Of a stretch of DNA of 64,000 nucleotides, positions 9,164 to 17,568 are shown piece by piece; position 1 is the first letter of the stretch; each line of letters begins with the position of its first letter. The notes beneath the pieces are model-generated. The model saw only the letters and a program-made list of their open reading frames with translations, was not told the DNA's origin and did not search any database. The stretch lies in the NCBI GenBank assembly GCA_018648325.1, contig JABGRK010000011.1:21478-85477 (forward strand), written 5' to 3'. Both the position numbers and the translations under genes were made by a program. This stretch comes from Chloroflexota bacterium (GTDB lineage: Bacteria; Chloroflexota; Dehalococcoidia; JABGRK01).

Positions 9164-9184
9164 ACGTATATACGTTCGTATACG
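9164..9184. promoter_or_regulatory. Tandem palindromes upstream of the larA-like gene
   Basis: ACGTATATACGT (9164-9175) is a perfect 12-base palindrome, followed two bases later by the palindrome CGTATACG (9177-9184). They lie 18 bases upstream of the larA-like start, between it and any promoter, which is the position of an operator. No regulator gene is adjacent. Confidence 0.45.
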
Positions 9185-9244
9185 TAATCAGTATAAAAAA
9201 CGATCATAAGCAATGGAGCCTCAAAGGTCAAGGGGACGTTAAGT

Positions 9245-9291
9245 CATGCCATGTGTTTATCGGGATGTTTATCAAGTAGTGGTATACTATG
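9245..9291 (+). repeat. Dispersed palindromic intergenic element, partial copy A
   Basis: This copy holds the element centre (GTTTATCGGGATGTTTATC) and the end GTGGTATACT, a variant of the GTGGTATAATGC found at the other copies. The TATACT box is at 9283-9288, about 44 bases before the start of the membrane-protein gene, so the element probably supplies its -10 region. The outer arm of the palindrome is missing. Confidence 0.6.
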
Positions 9292-9331
9292 ACGAAAATC
9301 GCAGTTCTAATTCCAATGAATTGATGTGCAA

Positions 9332-9937
9332 ATGGATATAAAAAGGGCTCGCTTACTTACTGCGGGTGGAATATTAGCCATTATTTGTGGCATATTGGCT
9401 GTCGTATTTGGCATTTATGCTATCTCTATCTTAATAATAGATTTATACAAACCTTTATCAGTGCCTCAAGGACACCTCCCTCTAGAAGGTTTGGAGGTTT
9501 ACTTGACAGCAATACTCGTATCAGTTTTTATTGTTCAGATTATCATTGGTTTTCTCGCAATTTTAGTAGGACGTGCAATTCTTAAAAGAACGAGACTTGG
9601 TTGGGCTCGAACAGGGAGCAGCACTGATTTGGTTACTGCTGGTGGGACATTGACTATTGCCGGTGGTATCTTGGGTATCCTTTTTGGAGGGTTGCTCATT
9701 ATGGTGGTTCAATTCACTGGTGTTGCTTATGAGATCATGGTTGTCGCTACAATAATGGTTATCTTGGGTATAGCCTCTATCATAGGTGGCATCAAAAGCC
9801 TCAAACGAAAAAGCTTTAGTTGGGCTCTAACGGGAAGTATTTGTGCTGCTATCTGTGGCAGTATTCTAGGAATACTAGCCCTTGTTTTTATAGCATTATC
9901 GAAAAATAAGTTCGGAGTTTTTACTCAGGGGCATTAA
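9332..9937 (+). CDS. Small multi-pass membrane protein, unknown function
   Basis: Unrecognised protein of about 201 residues with four or five hydrophobic segments: two in the first 85 residues, two in 105-155, and one at 160-190. A long Pro-containing loop follows the first helix. The two halves look alike: 'LLTAGGILAIICGILAVVFG' near residue 10 resembles 'LVTAGGTLTIAGGILGILFG' near residue 100, suggesting an internal duplication. I took ATG 9332; GTG 9326 is two codons upstream. It is probably monocistronic, driven by the repeat-borne box at 9283. No function can be assigned. Confidence 0.7.
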   Translation: MDIKRARLLTAGGILAIICGILAVVFGIYAISILIIDLYKPLSVPQGHLPLEGLEVYLTAILVSVFIVQIIIGFLAILVGRAILKRTRLGWARTGSSTDLVTAGGTLTIAGGILGILFGGLLIMVVQFTGVAYEIMVVATIMVILGIASIIGGIKSLKRKSFSWALTGSICAAICGSILGILALVFIALSKNKFGVFTQGH

Positions 9938-10010
9938 GAGATACATTCACTAGTTCTCCGTCTACTTTTTGATACAGTTAAGACCACCATCATTCCCTTA
10001 CTTCACCCCA

Positions 10011-10090
10011 ACGTACTCTCGAAATGGTATCGCCCAAGAGTGCGCGTCAGTGGATAGACATCCCGATGTTCGTCCAGTGGTGAGTAAATT
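10011..10090 (+). repeat. Dispersed palindromic intergenic element, copy B
   Basis: Shares ACGTACTCTCGAAATGGTAT, CGCCCAAGAGT, GGATAGACATCCCGAT and CAGTGGTGAGTAA with copies C and D. Here the terminal box has degenerated (GTGGTGAGTAA in place of GTGGTATAATGC). It lies between two convergent genes, where no promoter is needed, consistent with a mobile or relict element rather than a promoter alone. Confidence 0.65.
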
Positions 10091-10113
10091 ATCCATTTAT
10101 AGACTGAAATAGT

Positions 10114-12081
10114 TTATTTTGATTTACGTTTTTTTTGTCGATGTCCAACATATAAACCAGATACGCTCAAGAACCCAAGAAGCCCAAAACTCGATGCTAT
10201 CGCTTCTGATGTGGCTACCGCTGCTGACGCGCCGCATCCACCTCCGTTTGTTGGCGTTGGTTCTGTTAGTGCTTCTTCCACCGCAAAACCACCTGAAAGC
10301 GTGTCATTGTCTATTGGTGTAGTTACCGTTACAGTTCTGGTGCCTTGTGTGGCATCCGCTGCAATGGTTATATTGGCTGTTATCCGCGTACTGCTGACCA
10401 CTGTATAGCTGTTTGTGCTTATACCACTGCCCAGACTAACAGCAGTCGCTCCGGTGAAATAAGTACCGGTTATGGTAACGGTAAGCGTATTGCCTTGCTT
10501 TCCTGAGGCAGGACTTACAGATGTTATGGCTGGAGCATCCGCCGTAGATTGTGTTTCCTGTTCAATTGTGAAGCTGGCTGAAAGCGTATCACTGCCTGCC
10601 GGTGTAGTTATAGATACTGGCCTTATTCCTGACGTGGCAATGCCTGATACTGTAACATTGGCCGTTATTTGCGTACTGCTGTCCACAGAATAGTTATTTA
10701 CAGTTACACCAGAGCCCAGGCTTACAGCGGTTGCTCCAGTAAAATATGTGCCTGTAATCACGACATTGAGTGTGTCACCTTTATTTGCTGAAGCGGGATT
10801 AATAGATGTAACATCAGGTGCTTGCTCAATGGCTGATTGCTGTCCAAAAACATAGGCAGCGCCTGTATTACTGTTATCTCCCAAAGCTCCAACAACCACG
10901 GTATCTCCGCTAACTGCCACCGATAATCCGAATCGGCTATTGGATGAGCCGTCGCTGGCCAGAATCTTGGGCTGCTGTATCCATGTAGTACCGCTGCGAG
11001 TGAAAACATAGGTTGATCCTGTATCAAAGGTTGTGGTGGCAGTGTTATCAACTCCCCAGGCTCCAGCCACCAGGGTATCGTCGCTGAGTGCCACCGATAA
11101 TCCGAAATAGTCATTTGTTACGCCGTCGTCGGCAGTAATCTTGGCTTGCTGTGTCCAGGTGGTGCCGCTGCGTGTAAAACCATAGACTGCTCCCGAAATG
11201 CCGCCGTTGTCATCATCACCCCAGGCACCAACCACAATGTTGTCCCCACTGATGGCTACCGATACTCCGAATTTGTGATTTGCCTTCGGGTCACTGGCCA
11301 AAATTTTGGCTTGTTGCGTCCATGTGGTACCACTGCGGGTGAAAACATAGGCTGCCCCGGAAGCAAAAGCCCCATCGTCATCACCATGAGTTCCAATGGC
11401 CACGGTGTCGTCACTGATCGCTACTGAATATCCGAAATAGTCAGCTTGCTCGCCATCGCTGGCGGTGAGCTTGACCTGTTGTGTCCATATGTTGCTGCTG
11501 CGTGTGTAAATGAAGACAGAGCCAGAGTTTTCAGAATAGGCGTCATCGTCATCCCCATATGTTCCGATCACTAAAGTATCATCGTCAATGGCTACTGAAT
11601 ATCCGAAATAGTCATTTGCCGCGCCTTCACTGTCAGTAAGCTTGGCCTGTTCTGTCCATGTGGTACCACTGCGAGTGAAAATATAGACAGAGCCTGAATT
11701 GAGAGTATAGGTGTCTTCATCATCCGCATAGGCACCAACCACCAAAGTATCGCCGCTGATGGCTACCGAATATCCGAATTTGTCATCCCACATACCGTCG
11801 CTGGATTGAAGTTTAGCTTGCTGCGTCCATGTGGTACCGCTACGCGTATAAACGTAGGCAGAGCCAGCATTTGTGCCGAGGTCATCATCGCCCCATGCTC
11901 CAACTACCATCGTATCGCCGCTTACGGCCACTGATTGCCCAAAACTGTCACCTGTAGCGCCATCACCGGCGGTAAGTTTGGATTCGGTGGTTGCTGCTAT
12001 TGCCGGATATATGGGTATAATTACGATAACAAGTGCTAATACTATACTAACAACCAAAGAACTGTACAATAATCTATTCAT
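10114..12081 (-). CDS. Secreted FG-GAP beta-propeller protein with two IPT/TIG domains and a sorting-like tail
   Basis: Exported surface protein of 655 residues. A signal peptide (1-30) is followed by seven FG-GAP repeats, each with 'FG.SVA' and 'D..V.G.WGDD'-type turns and the linker 'TRSGTTWTQQAK', enough for one seven-bladed integrin-like propeller (about 35-420). Two IPT/TIG Ig-like domains follow ('SINPASANKGDTLNV' near 430, 'SVSPASGKQGNTLTV' near 525). The C-terminus has a 'GGGCG' patch, a hydrophobic helix and 'HRQKKRKSK', i.e. the Cys-motif/helix/basic layout of CTERM-type sorting signals. Such proteins bind or decorate the cell surface. A sorting protease is not in the window. The 5' leader carries a hairpin with a T-run. 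Confidence 0.88.
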   Translation of the reverse strand: MNRLLYSSLVVSIVLALVIVIIPIYPAIAATTESKLTAGDGATGDSFGQSVAVSGDTMVVGAWGDDDLGTNAGSAYVYTRSGTTWTQQAKLQSSDGMWDDKFGYSVAISGDTLVVGAYADDEDTYTLNSGSVYIFTRSGTTWTEQAKLTDSEGAANDYFGYSVAIDDDTLVIGTYGDDDDAYSENSGSVFIYTRSSNIWTQQVKLTASDGEQADYFGYSVAISDDTVAIGTHGDDDGAFASGAAYVFTRSGTTWTQQAKILASDPKANHKFGVSVAISGDNIVVGAWGDDDNGGISGAVYGFTRSGTTWTQQAKITADDGVTNDYFGLSVALSDDTLVAGAWGVDNTATTTFDTGSTYVFTRSGTTWIQQPKILASDGSSNSRFGLSVAVSGDTVVVGALGDNSNTGAAYVFGQQSAIEQAPDVTSINPASANKGDTLNVVITGTYFTGATAVSLGSGVTVNNYSVDSSTQITANVTVSGIATSGIRPVSITTPAGSDTLSASFTIEQETQSTADAPAITSVSPASGKQGNTLTVTITGTYFTGATAVSLGSGISTNSYTVVSSTRITANITIAADATQGTRTVTVTTPIDNDTLSGGFAVEEALTEPTPTNGGGCGASAAVATSEAIASSFGLLGFLSVSGLYVGHRQKKRKSK

Positions 12082-12104
12082 CTATTATCTGCTCCCAAAT
12101 TTAA

Positions 12105-12132
12105 TAAAAAAATGCCACTGATTAATGGCACT
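12105..12132 (-). terminator. Possible leader attenuator of the FG-GAP protein gene
   Basis: On the minus strand AGTGCCA pairs with TGGCATT (one G-U pair) across an eight-base loop and runs straight into seven T residues. It lies about 25-50 bases upstream of the start codon at 12081, inside the leader, where an intrinsic terminator would attenuate the gene. The stem is short. Confidence 0.35.
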
Positions 12133-12260
12133 CCAATTTTTGCGATATCAATTATACTTATTAATAGTTTAGAGTGGTTGTAGTTGAGTTGTCAAACATG
12201 ATGACCATAAATAATCAATGACGAAGGCTAGAAGCCATGCTTTTCTTACAATCAAATAAT

Positions 12261-12340
12261 ACGGTACTCTCGAAACGGTATCCCCCAATCGTACGCATCA
12301 TTTGCGAAACATCCCGATGGACCTATGGTGGTATAATGCT
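12261..12340 (+). repeat. Dispersed palindromic intergenic element, copy C, with extended -10 box
   Basis: Carries ACGGTACTCTCGAAACGGTAT, the stretch CCCCCAATCGTACGCAT that matches the opposite arm of copy E, the centre AACATCCCGATGG, and the terminal GTGGTATAATGC. TATAAT lies at 12332-12337, about 30 bases before the YcxB-like gene, with a TGG directly upstream (extended -10 type). No -35 consensus is evident. Confidence 0.68.
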
Positions 12341-12367
12341 AGCGAAATCATATTTAGAGGGTGAAGA

Positions 12368-13003
12368 GTGGCGAAGATAGAATATGATATTGCATTTGAT
12401 GATTTATTGGCATTTCAAGTATTTCATTTCCAAAGATTTAATAAATCCCAAAAACAGAAAGTTATTCGCTCAATCGTCCTCGGTAGCGTTATATGCGTAT
12501 TAACTTTTATGTGGGCTGTTTACCGAGGATTTGACACCATTAGTATAGTTCTATTTACTATTCCTACAGTTGCATTGTTTTTTGTAGTATTGAGTTTACT
12601 GTTAATGAATGAACGTATAATCCGAAGCAGACTACGGAAAATAATAAATGTAGGGAATGAAAATGATACTAGGGGTATTATTTGTAAACACGTGATTACA
12701 ATTACCCCAGATGAATTTATTGAAACTACAGAAGTTAACGAAGATAAACGAAAATGGAGCGGAATTAGCAATATTGTCGAAAATGACAAGTATATTTTCA
12801 TCTATATTTCCGCTAATACAGCCCATATCATACCTAAAAGAGCATTTGCAAGTGATGCGGCAATTACCAGCTTTGTTAAAACGGCAAAACAATACAGTGG
12901 TATAGAAATGCAATTCAAAGAAGAAATGGTTTGTGATAGTTGTGGACAAATTCTACCTGAAAACGCTAACGTTTGTCCTAATTGCGGAGTAGAGCCTATT
13001 TAA
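12368..13003 (+). CDS. YcxB-like membrane protein with C-terminal zinc ribbon
   Basis: A 211-residue protein starting at GTG 12368 after GAGGGTGAAGA. Residues 1-30 form a soluble N-terminal part, two transmembrane helices lie at roughly 33-55 and 58-80, and a YcxB-like domain follows ('TPDEFIETTEV', 'WSGISNIVENDKYIFIY', 'AHIIPKRAF'). The tail has 'CDSCGQILPENANVCPNCG', a two-CxxC zinc ribbon not found in standard YcxB proteins. The YcxB fold is uncharacterised; the ribbon suggests metal or protein contacts. It stands alone between two repeat copies, read from the box in copy C. Confidence 0.75.
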   Translation: MAKIEYDIAFDDLLAFQVFHFQRFNKSQKQKVIRSIVLGSVICVLTFMWAVYRGFDTISIVLFTIPTVALFFVVLSLLLMNERIIRSRLRKIINVGNENDTRGIICKHVITITPDEFIETTEVNEDKRKWSGISNIVENDKYIFIYISANTAHIIPKRAFASDAAITSFVKTAKQYSGIEMQFKEEMVCDSCGQILPENANVCPNCGVEPI

Positions 13004-13040
13004 AAAAGCGAGCTATCCTCAAACCTCTATTTTCACAACT

Positions 13041-13122
13041 TAACGTACTCTCGAAATGGTACCGCCCAAGAGTACTCATGGCTGGATATAGACATCCCGA
13101 TAGACTTGTAGTGGTATAATGC
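13041..13122 (+). repeat. Dispersed palindromic intergenic element, copy D, with extended -10 box
   Basis: Near-identical to copy B over its first 35 bases (AACGTACTCTCGAAATGGTA, CGCCCAAGAGTACTCATGG), with centre GACATCCCGATAG and terminal GTGGTATAATGC. TATAAT at 13115-13120 is about 88 bases upstream of the large lipoprotein gene at 13208, so it probably begins that leader. Confidence 0.68.
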
Positions 13123-13207
13123 TGGGAATACCGTCACTGGATCTTATAGTAAACCGAACCTTCTCTGTCAATTTGAGCTATCAGTTTATTAAGCGAGGGA
13201 TAATCAA

Positions 13208-15766
13208 ATGAAGAGTTTCAGAATAGTACCGGCAATATTCAGCGTACTGGCACTCAGCGGTGGCTTGCTGGCGTGTGGAGGTCCTATAGCACACACGATA
13301 TCTGGTGTTTCTGCCACGTCGTATTCCGATAGCGAGGCTACGATTATCTGGAGCACCACCGTGGCATCAAGTAGCCAGGTGGAGTACGGCCTGACCACGG
13401 ACTATGGTTCGCGCAGTACGCTGGACAGTACAATGAAACTGGACCACACAGTTGATCTAGTCGATCTTGATGCAAATACTACCTACCACTACTGTGTAAT
13501 ATCCAAAGAGGAGGAGGATAAACAAACGATCTCAGATGATTATACCTTTACCACCCCTACAACCACCGAAGTGATTGAAACACTTACCATATCAAACTGT
13601 GCTGCCACTGATATCGATACTACTACCGCTGTTATTGAGTGGGATACAAATCTGGCATCTACCTCACTGGTGGAGTATGGCACGACAGACTCATATGATA
13701 CAACCACCACATTTGATACGACGCTTGAAACTGCACATAGTGTTTCACTTACCGGGCTTGAGATTGAAACCACATATCACTATCGTGTGAAGTCGAAGCT
13801 TGATGCGGATACTGAGGTGGTATCAGATGATTACACCTTTTCGACAAACGCCACTGTTATTACGGAATTCATACCGGGGAAAATCGCTTTTGTCGCTCAC
13901 AAAGATCTGGGTAATGATCCCGGTGATCCTTACCCAGACATTTTTATTATGAATGACGACGGAACAAATATAGTGCAGCTCACTGATAATAATGCGAACA
14001 ATACTTCTCCTTGCCTATCACCAGACGGCAGCAAAATAGCTTTCTCCTCCGACCGTGATGGAGATATGAATATTTACTCAATGGATGTAAACGGCAGTAA
14101 TGTAGTAAGGCTAACCAACAGTGCCTCCCAGGATTTCAGCCCCTCATGGTCGCCGGATGGAGCAAAAATAGTCTTCAGTTCATTTGGAAATTCAGAAACG
14201 ACACTTCATGTTATGAATGCAGATGGAACCAGTCAGACACTACTCACCTCTAGCAGTGGAGATAAACCAACGTGGTCTTCCGATGGAAATAGAATAGCAT
14301 TTGTTTCAAATGCCAATATTCGTATAATCAATGCCGATGGTACGGGTGAGACCGGTTTAATCAGTGTTGGAGCGAAGCATATCAATCATATATCATGGTC
14401 ACCTAATGGTAATCAGATTGTTTATGATGTTATCAATAGCGATTGGGACTCCGAAGGTCTTTTCACTGTCAATTTAACGGGCAGCATTATTAAAGCCCTG
14501 CCTGTAACGGAAGCGTTGCAATATGCAAGTTGGCCGTGCTGGTCACCGGAGGGTGCACGAATCGCCTTCAGTACCACCAGAACTCCGCCTCAAGGAATCT
14601 GCACCGTTAATGCAGATGGAAGTAATCTGGTATGGCTAACCCCAGACGACGTAGAAGTTTATGGACCTTCCTGGGGACCGGGTAGTATTGAGTTGCCCGC
14701 ACCAATAGAAGATCTTAATATACATTTGGTCACTGTTACTGCGAACAGTGATACAAGTGTTGTCATAACGTGGGCTACTAACCGGGATGCCACTAGCCAG
14801 GTGGCGTATGATATAACTGACGACTATGGCGAGACCACTATGGTGACTACTTCACTGGTAACAAGCCACAGTGTTGAACTCACAGGGCTAATGCCAGAAA
14901 CTGAGTATCATTATCAAGTAATATCGACCACAGATACTGATGATGATGCATCAACCGATGCGACATTTACCACGCTTGCAGCAGCCGATATCGCGGATAA
15001 TACAACCATGACATTTTACGTGAACCACCGCCATGAGCCATGGAATCTACCGGAATTTAGAAATGCCGTAAGCATAGGGATAGACAGGCTGAACATGGTT
15101 AATGCAGTTGATACTCTGGCCCAGATTCCGGTTATGTTGGAGCGTGACAAGGATATTGATGACGTTATTTCGGGGATAGAATGGCCGAATCAAGACAAAA
15201 CACATGCCCAGCGCATTGCTTTGGCCAATACAGCGCTTGATACAATACCAAACATGACCACTATTGCTGATGGTGGTGGCACTTACAGAAAGTATGATGG
15301 TGTTACGCTGGCATTTGATATGATGGCTGTTTCCATCTATCCCGACGATATGGCTGCAGCAGAACTCATTAAAACTGACCTTGCAGAACTGGGTATAGAT
15401 ATGACGATTGTTCCTGCTCCCAGCCCTACTGTAATCGTGTCAGATATCTTTCGACAAAGGAATGAATCTACACTTGATGATTGGGAAACTTGTATCTGGG
15501 GCAGACCGTTATTGCCGGAGTACGATGATTTTGCCGGCGAGTGGGGCTATTATAGTACCAACGAATATGGTAAGCGCAGTTTCATAATGGGCTGGGATAG
15601 CGCACAAGCTCAACTCATTGGTGAAAAACTAAATGCATTGCAGGCGCTGCCAGAAGGTGATTCAACACGCAACGCTCTTATCGCTGAAACGCAGCAATTA
15701 TGGGCGGACGATTTGCCTGCTATACCTCTGTACCATGTAATATCGATAGAATTACCGGATGAATAA
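13208..15766 (+). CDS. Lipoprotein with Fn3-like domains, TolB-like propeller and SBP_bac_5-like C-lobe
   Basis: An 852-residue lipoprotein with lipobox 'GGLLAC' near residue 22; start ATG 13208 behind GAGGGA. In order: two purple-acid-phosphatase/Fn3-like domains (about 30-125 and 130-215, each with 'EATIIW' or 'TAVIEW' and 'TTYHY.V.S'), a TolB/WD40-like propeller (about 225-495) with repeated 'SPDG.KIAF.S' and 'NADG', a third Fn3-like domain (500-595), and a C-terminal region (600-850) resembling the C-lobe of peptide-type binding proteins: 'PEFRNAVSIGIDRLNMV' and 'ADDLPAIPLYHVISIEL'. No N-lobe of that family is visible. No transporter genes flank it. The whole architecture is unusual; the ligand is unknown. 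Confidence 0.8.
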   Translation: MKSFRIVPAIFSVLALSGGLLACGGPIAHTISGVSATSYSDSEATIIWSTTVASSSQVEYGLTTDYGSRSTLDSTMKLDHTVDLVDLDANTTYHYCVISKEEEDKQTISDDYTFTTPTTTEVIETLTISNCAATDIDTTTAVIEWDTNLASTSLVEYGTTDSYDTTTTFDTTLETAHSVSLTGLEIETTYHYRVKSKLDADTEVVSDDYTFSTNATVITEFIPGKIAFVAHKDLGNDPGDPYPDIFIMNDDGTNIVQLTDNNANNTSPCLSPDGSKIAFSSDRDGDMNIYSMDVNGSNVVRLTNSASQDFSPSWSPDGAKIVFSSFGNSETTLHVMNADGTSQTLLTSSSGDKPTWSSDGNRIAFVSNANIRIINADGTGETGLISVGAKHINHISWSPNGNQIVYDVINSDWDSEGLFTVNLTGSIIKALPVTEALQYASWPCWSPEGARIAFSTTRTPPQGICTVNADGSNLVWLTPDDVEVYGPSWGPGSIELPAPIEDLNIHLVTVTANSDTSVVITWATNRDATSQVAYDITDDYGETTMVTTSLVTSHSVELTGLMPETEYHYQVISTTDTDDDASTDATFTTLAAADIADNTTMTFYVNHRHEPWNLPEFRNAVSIGIDRLNMVNAVDTLAQIPVMLERDKDIDDVISGIEWPNQDKTHAQRIALANTALDTIPNMTTIADGGGTYRKYDGVTLAFDMMAVSIYPDDMAAAELIKTDLAELGIDMTIVPAPSPTVIVSDIFRQRNESTLDDWETCIWGRPLLPEYDDFAGEWGYYSTNEYGKRSFIMGWDSAQAQLIGEKLNALQALPEGDSTRNALIAETQQLWADDLPAIPLYHVISIELPDE

Positions 15767-15810
15767 AAAACAACGGGATATTAGCTCATGTCCCTGTTTC
15801 GTCTTTGTTT
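15767..15810 (+). terminator. Possible terminator after the Fn3/TolB lipoprotein gene
   Basis: Directly after the stop, AACGGGA can pair with TCCCTGTT over a 12-base loop, followed by TCGTCTTTGTTT. The stem is imperfect and the T-run broken. Confidence 0.35.
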
Positions 15811-15888
15811 ATACCAAGGACACTCCTTATCCCAGGATAGAAGTACAGGCCAACCATCTTGCTAACGCAGGATAGGCAAATTGAAAAT

Positions 15889-15980
15889 GCGAATGGTATC
15901 GCCCACGAGTACTCATGGCTTGATAAACATCGGGATGTTTATCCACCCATGCGTACGGATTGGGGGATACCATTCCATGC
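15889..15980. repeat. Dispersed palindromic intergenic element, full copy E
   Basis: The most complete copy: a ~90-base imperfect palindrome. The left arm (GCGAATGGTATCGCCCACGAG, then TACTCATGG) matches the reverse complement of the right arm (CCATGCGTACGGATTGGGGGATACCATTC) with few mismatches, and the centre has perfect 10-base arms GATAAACATC and GATGTTTATC around GG. It occupies most of the 269-base gap between a plus gene and a convergent minus gene, and lacks the TATAAT end seen in copies C and D. Confidence 0.7.
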
Positions 15981-16034
15981 GACGCTATAGTGAAGTGAAA
16001 CGTTTGAAATAGCCTATGTTTACCGCCAAATCAA

Positions 16035-17375
16035 TTATGGGGTTATGACTATGAGATTATCAAAAGCTACTTCAGTATAATCACCTCCAAGTGAGTAAAC
16101 AATAAATCCTATATCACCGCTTGTTAAGCTGGAATCAGTAAGCTCACTCAATAAATGTCCATTCACGGACATGCTTAAATTATTATCAATACACTCAACA
16201 TGAATAAGATTTGTAGCATTTAAACCTTGTTCAATAAACGGCGAGGTAGATGGTTCAGCTAATATCGTTTCTTCTCCATTAATCGTTTTATCAATGAAAT
16301 AATATCCATCAGCACTTATCCCGAAGGAATAGTTTCCAACTGCTTTATCACGACAAGCAATGATTTGCCAATTATCATCGGTTCCTCCAATAAGGGTAGA
16401 TTCAACTTCTAGGATGAAATCGGTTAAATTGTGCCCCGAATAACTGTAGTCGGATTCTTCCTCTGCTGTAGAATTTTTCACAGAAAAATATCCATCTTTA
16501 TATAGAGCGTGCCCTCCCACTCTTAGATGATTATAGGTAGACCAACCGCTGGTATCATCGCTAAAGTCATCTGAAAATAAAACTAATGACGCAACGTAAC
16601 TGCTTGGTAAAGTTACGTTTACTGGACTATTGAAATCATAGAGATTGATTGTCGTATCTACATCAACCGTATCTTCATCAATAGTCATACTAAACTGCAT
16701 TTGTTGTTTCACAGGCAAATTGGTATCTTTGTCCACCCAATACTTCATCGATATATTGCTCATCATATTCAGGAGTTCAGAGGCAGTCATATCTTCCAAT
16801 GAGTCCTCCATCCCGGGTTGCTGCAATGCGAACTCTATGAACTCGTCCATATCCAAAATAATGTCAAACACATAGCAATCGGAGCCGTCAACTGTTTCGC
16901 TACCACTGTGCCTTACCTCTGCAAAAGAGAGTGTTTCTAGCTGCTGTGCAAGTTGGTCCTGCTGTTCCCACTCGGCGAAAGGTACGTCCTCGCTTGTCCA
17001 GCCAGTTGACTCGCCATCAAACTCCCCATTTATGTACATAATGTGAGATTGAGGCCCCTGATCTAGATCATCAGTAAGAAGGTGTGCTTCCATCTCAAAG
17101 GGGATATCCTGAACATTCCCTGACGTAGTCATACTCATGTTCATATTCTCAATATCCATGGCGCCACTTAAATCAAAAGTCGTATTAATTTCGGGTAGCG
17201 TACTACTGCTCATACTCATAGAGCCTTCAAAGCGGTAACTGTTTATATCTTCTCCCGACGCTAAAATGTCCTGCCTCAGATCTTCAGAGATAAGTGCATT
17301 TGCGCTTTCACATCCAACAAGGGAAGTTAATAAAGTAAGTATAAGCAAAATCCCGATAAATCTAATGCTGTTCAT
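16035..17375 (-). CDS. Lipoprotein: DUF6612/LolA-like domain plus LamG-like domain
   Basis: A 446-residue lipoprotein; ATG 17375 follows GAGAGGAT, and the lipobox is 'LTSLVGC'. The first ~250 residues resemble DUF6612/LppX-LolA-like lipoproteins: 'INSYRFEGSMSMS', repeated amphipathic strands, then 'KYWVDKDTNLPVKQQM'. The second half starts 'LFSDDFSDDTSGW' and reads as a concanavalin-like sandwich of the family-16/DUF1080 type ('VESTLIGGTDDNWQI', 'SVNGHLLSELTD'). This could bind lipid or polysaccharide at the cell surface. It is monocistronic. An upstream alternative start at 17420 would place extra residues before the signal and is unlikely. Confidence 0.75.
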   Translation of the reverse strand: MNSIRFIGILLILTLLTSLVGCESANALISEDLRQDILASGEDINSYRFEGSMSMSSSTLPEINTTFDLSGAMDIENMNMSMTTSGNVQDIPFEMEAHLLTDDLDQGPQSHIMYINGEFDGESTGWTSEDVPFAEWEQQDQLAQQLETLSFAEVRHSGSETVDGSDCYVFDIILDMDEFIEFALQQPGMEDSLEDMTASELLNMMSNISMKYWVDKDTNLPVKQQMQFSMTIDEDTVDVDTTINLYDFNSPVNVTLPSSYVASLVLFSDDFSDDTSGWSTYNHLRVGGHALYKDGYFSVKNSTAEEESDYSYSGHNLTDFILEVESTLIGGTDDNWQIIACRDKAVGNYSFGISADGYYFIDKTINGEETILAEPSTSPFIEQGLNATNLIHVECIDNNLSMSVNGHLLSELTDSSLTSGDIGFIVYSLGGDYTEVAFDNLIVITP

Positions 17376-17530
17376 TTTTATCCTCTCATAGTTGTATTTC
17401 AATAAATACTGATATGACAAGTCGCATCAATAAAGTAATAGTTCTAATACATGAAGAAAGTTCGGTTCGCTCTGGATGACATATCCTGCGTTGACAGCAT
17501 TGTACCACAGGCAACATAGGATTAACTATA

Positions 17531-17544
17531 TGGTGGTATAATGC
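17531..17544 (+). promoter_or_regulatory. Extended -10 promoter box GTGGTATAATGC upstream of the DinB gene
   Basis: TGGTGGTATAATGC with TATAAT at 17537-17542, identical to the terminal box of repeat copies C and D but without the rest of that element. Transcription would start near 17550 and the DinB start is 17569, giving a short leader that contains the GGAGG ribosome site. Confidence 0.55.
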
Positions 17545-17568
17545 GCCATGGTCCTTTTGGAGGTTGAT

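Noticed and set aside
9245..15980. CRISPR array
   Set aside because: The repeated units are 50-90 bases, far apart and separated by genes, with no regular spacers or cas genes; they form a dispersed palindromic element instead.
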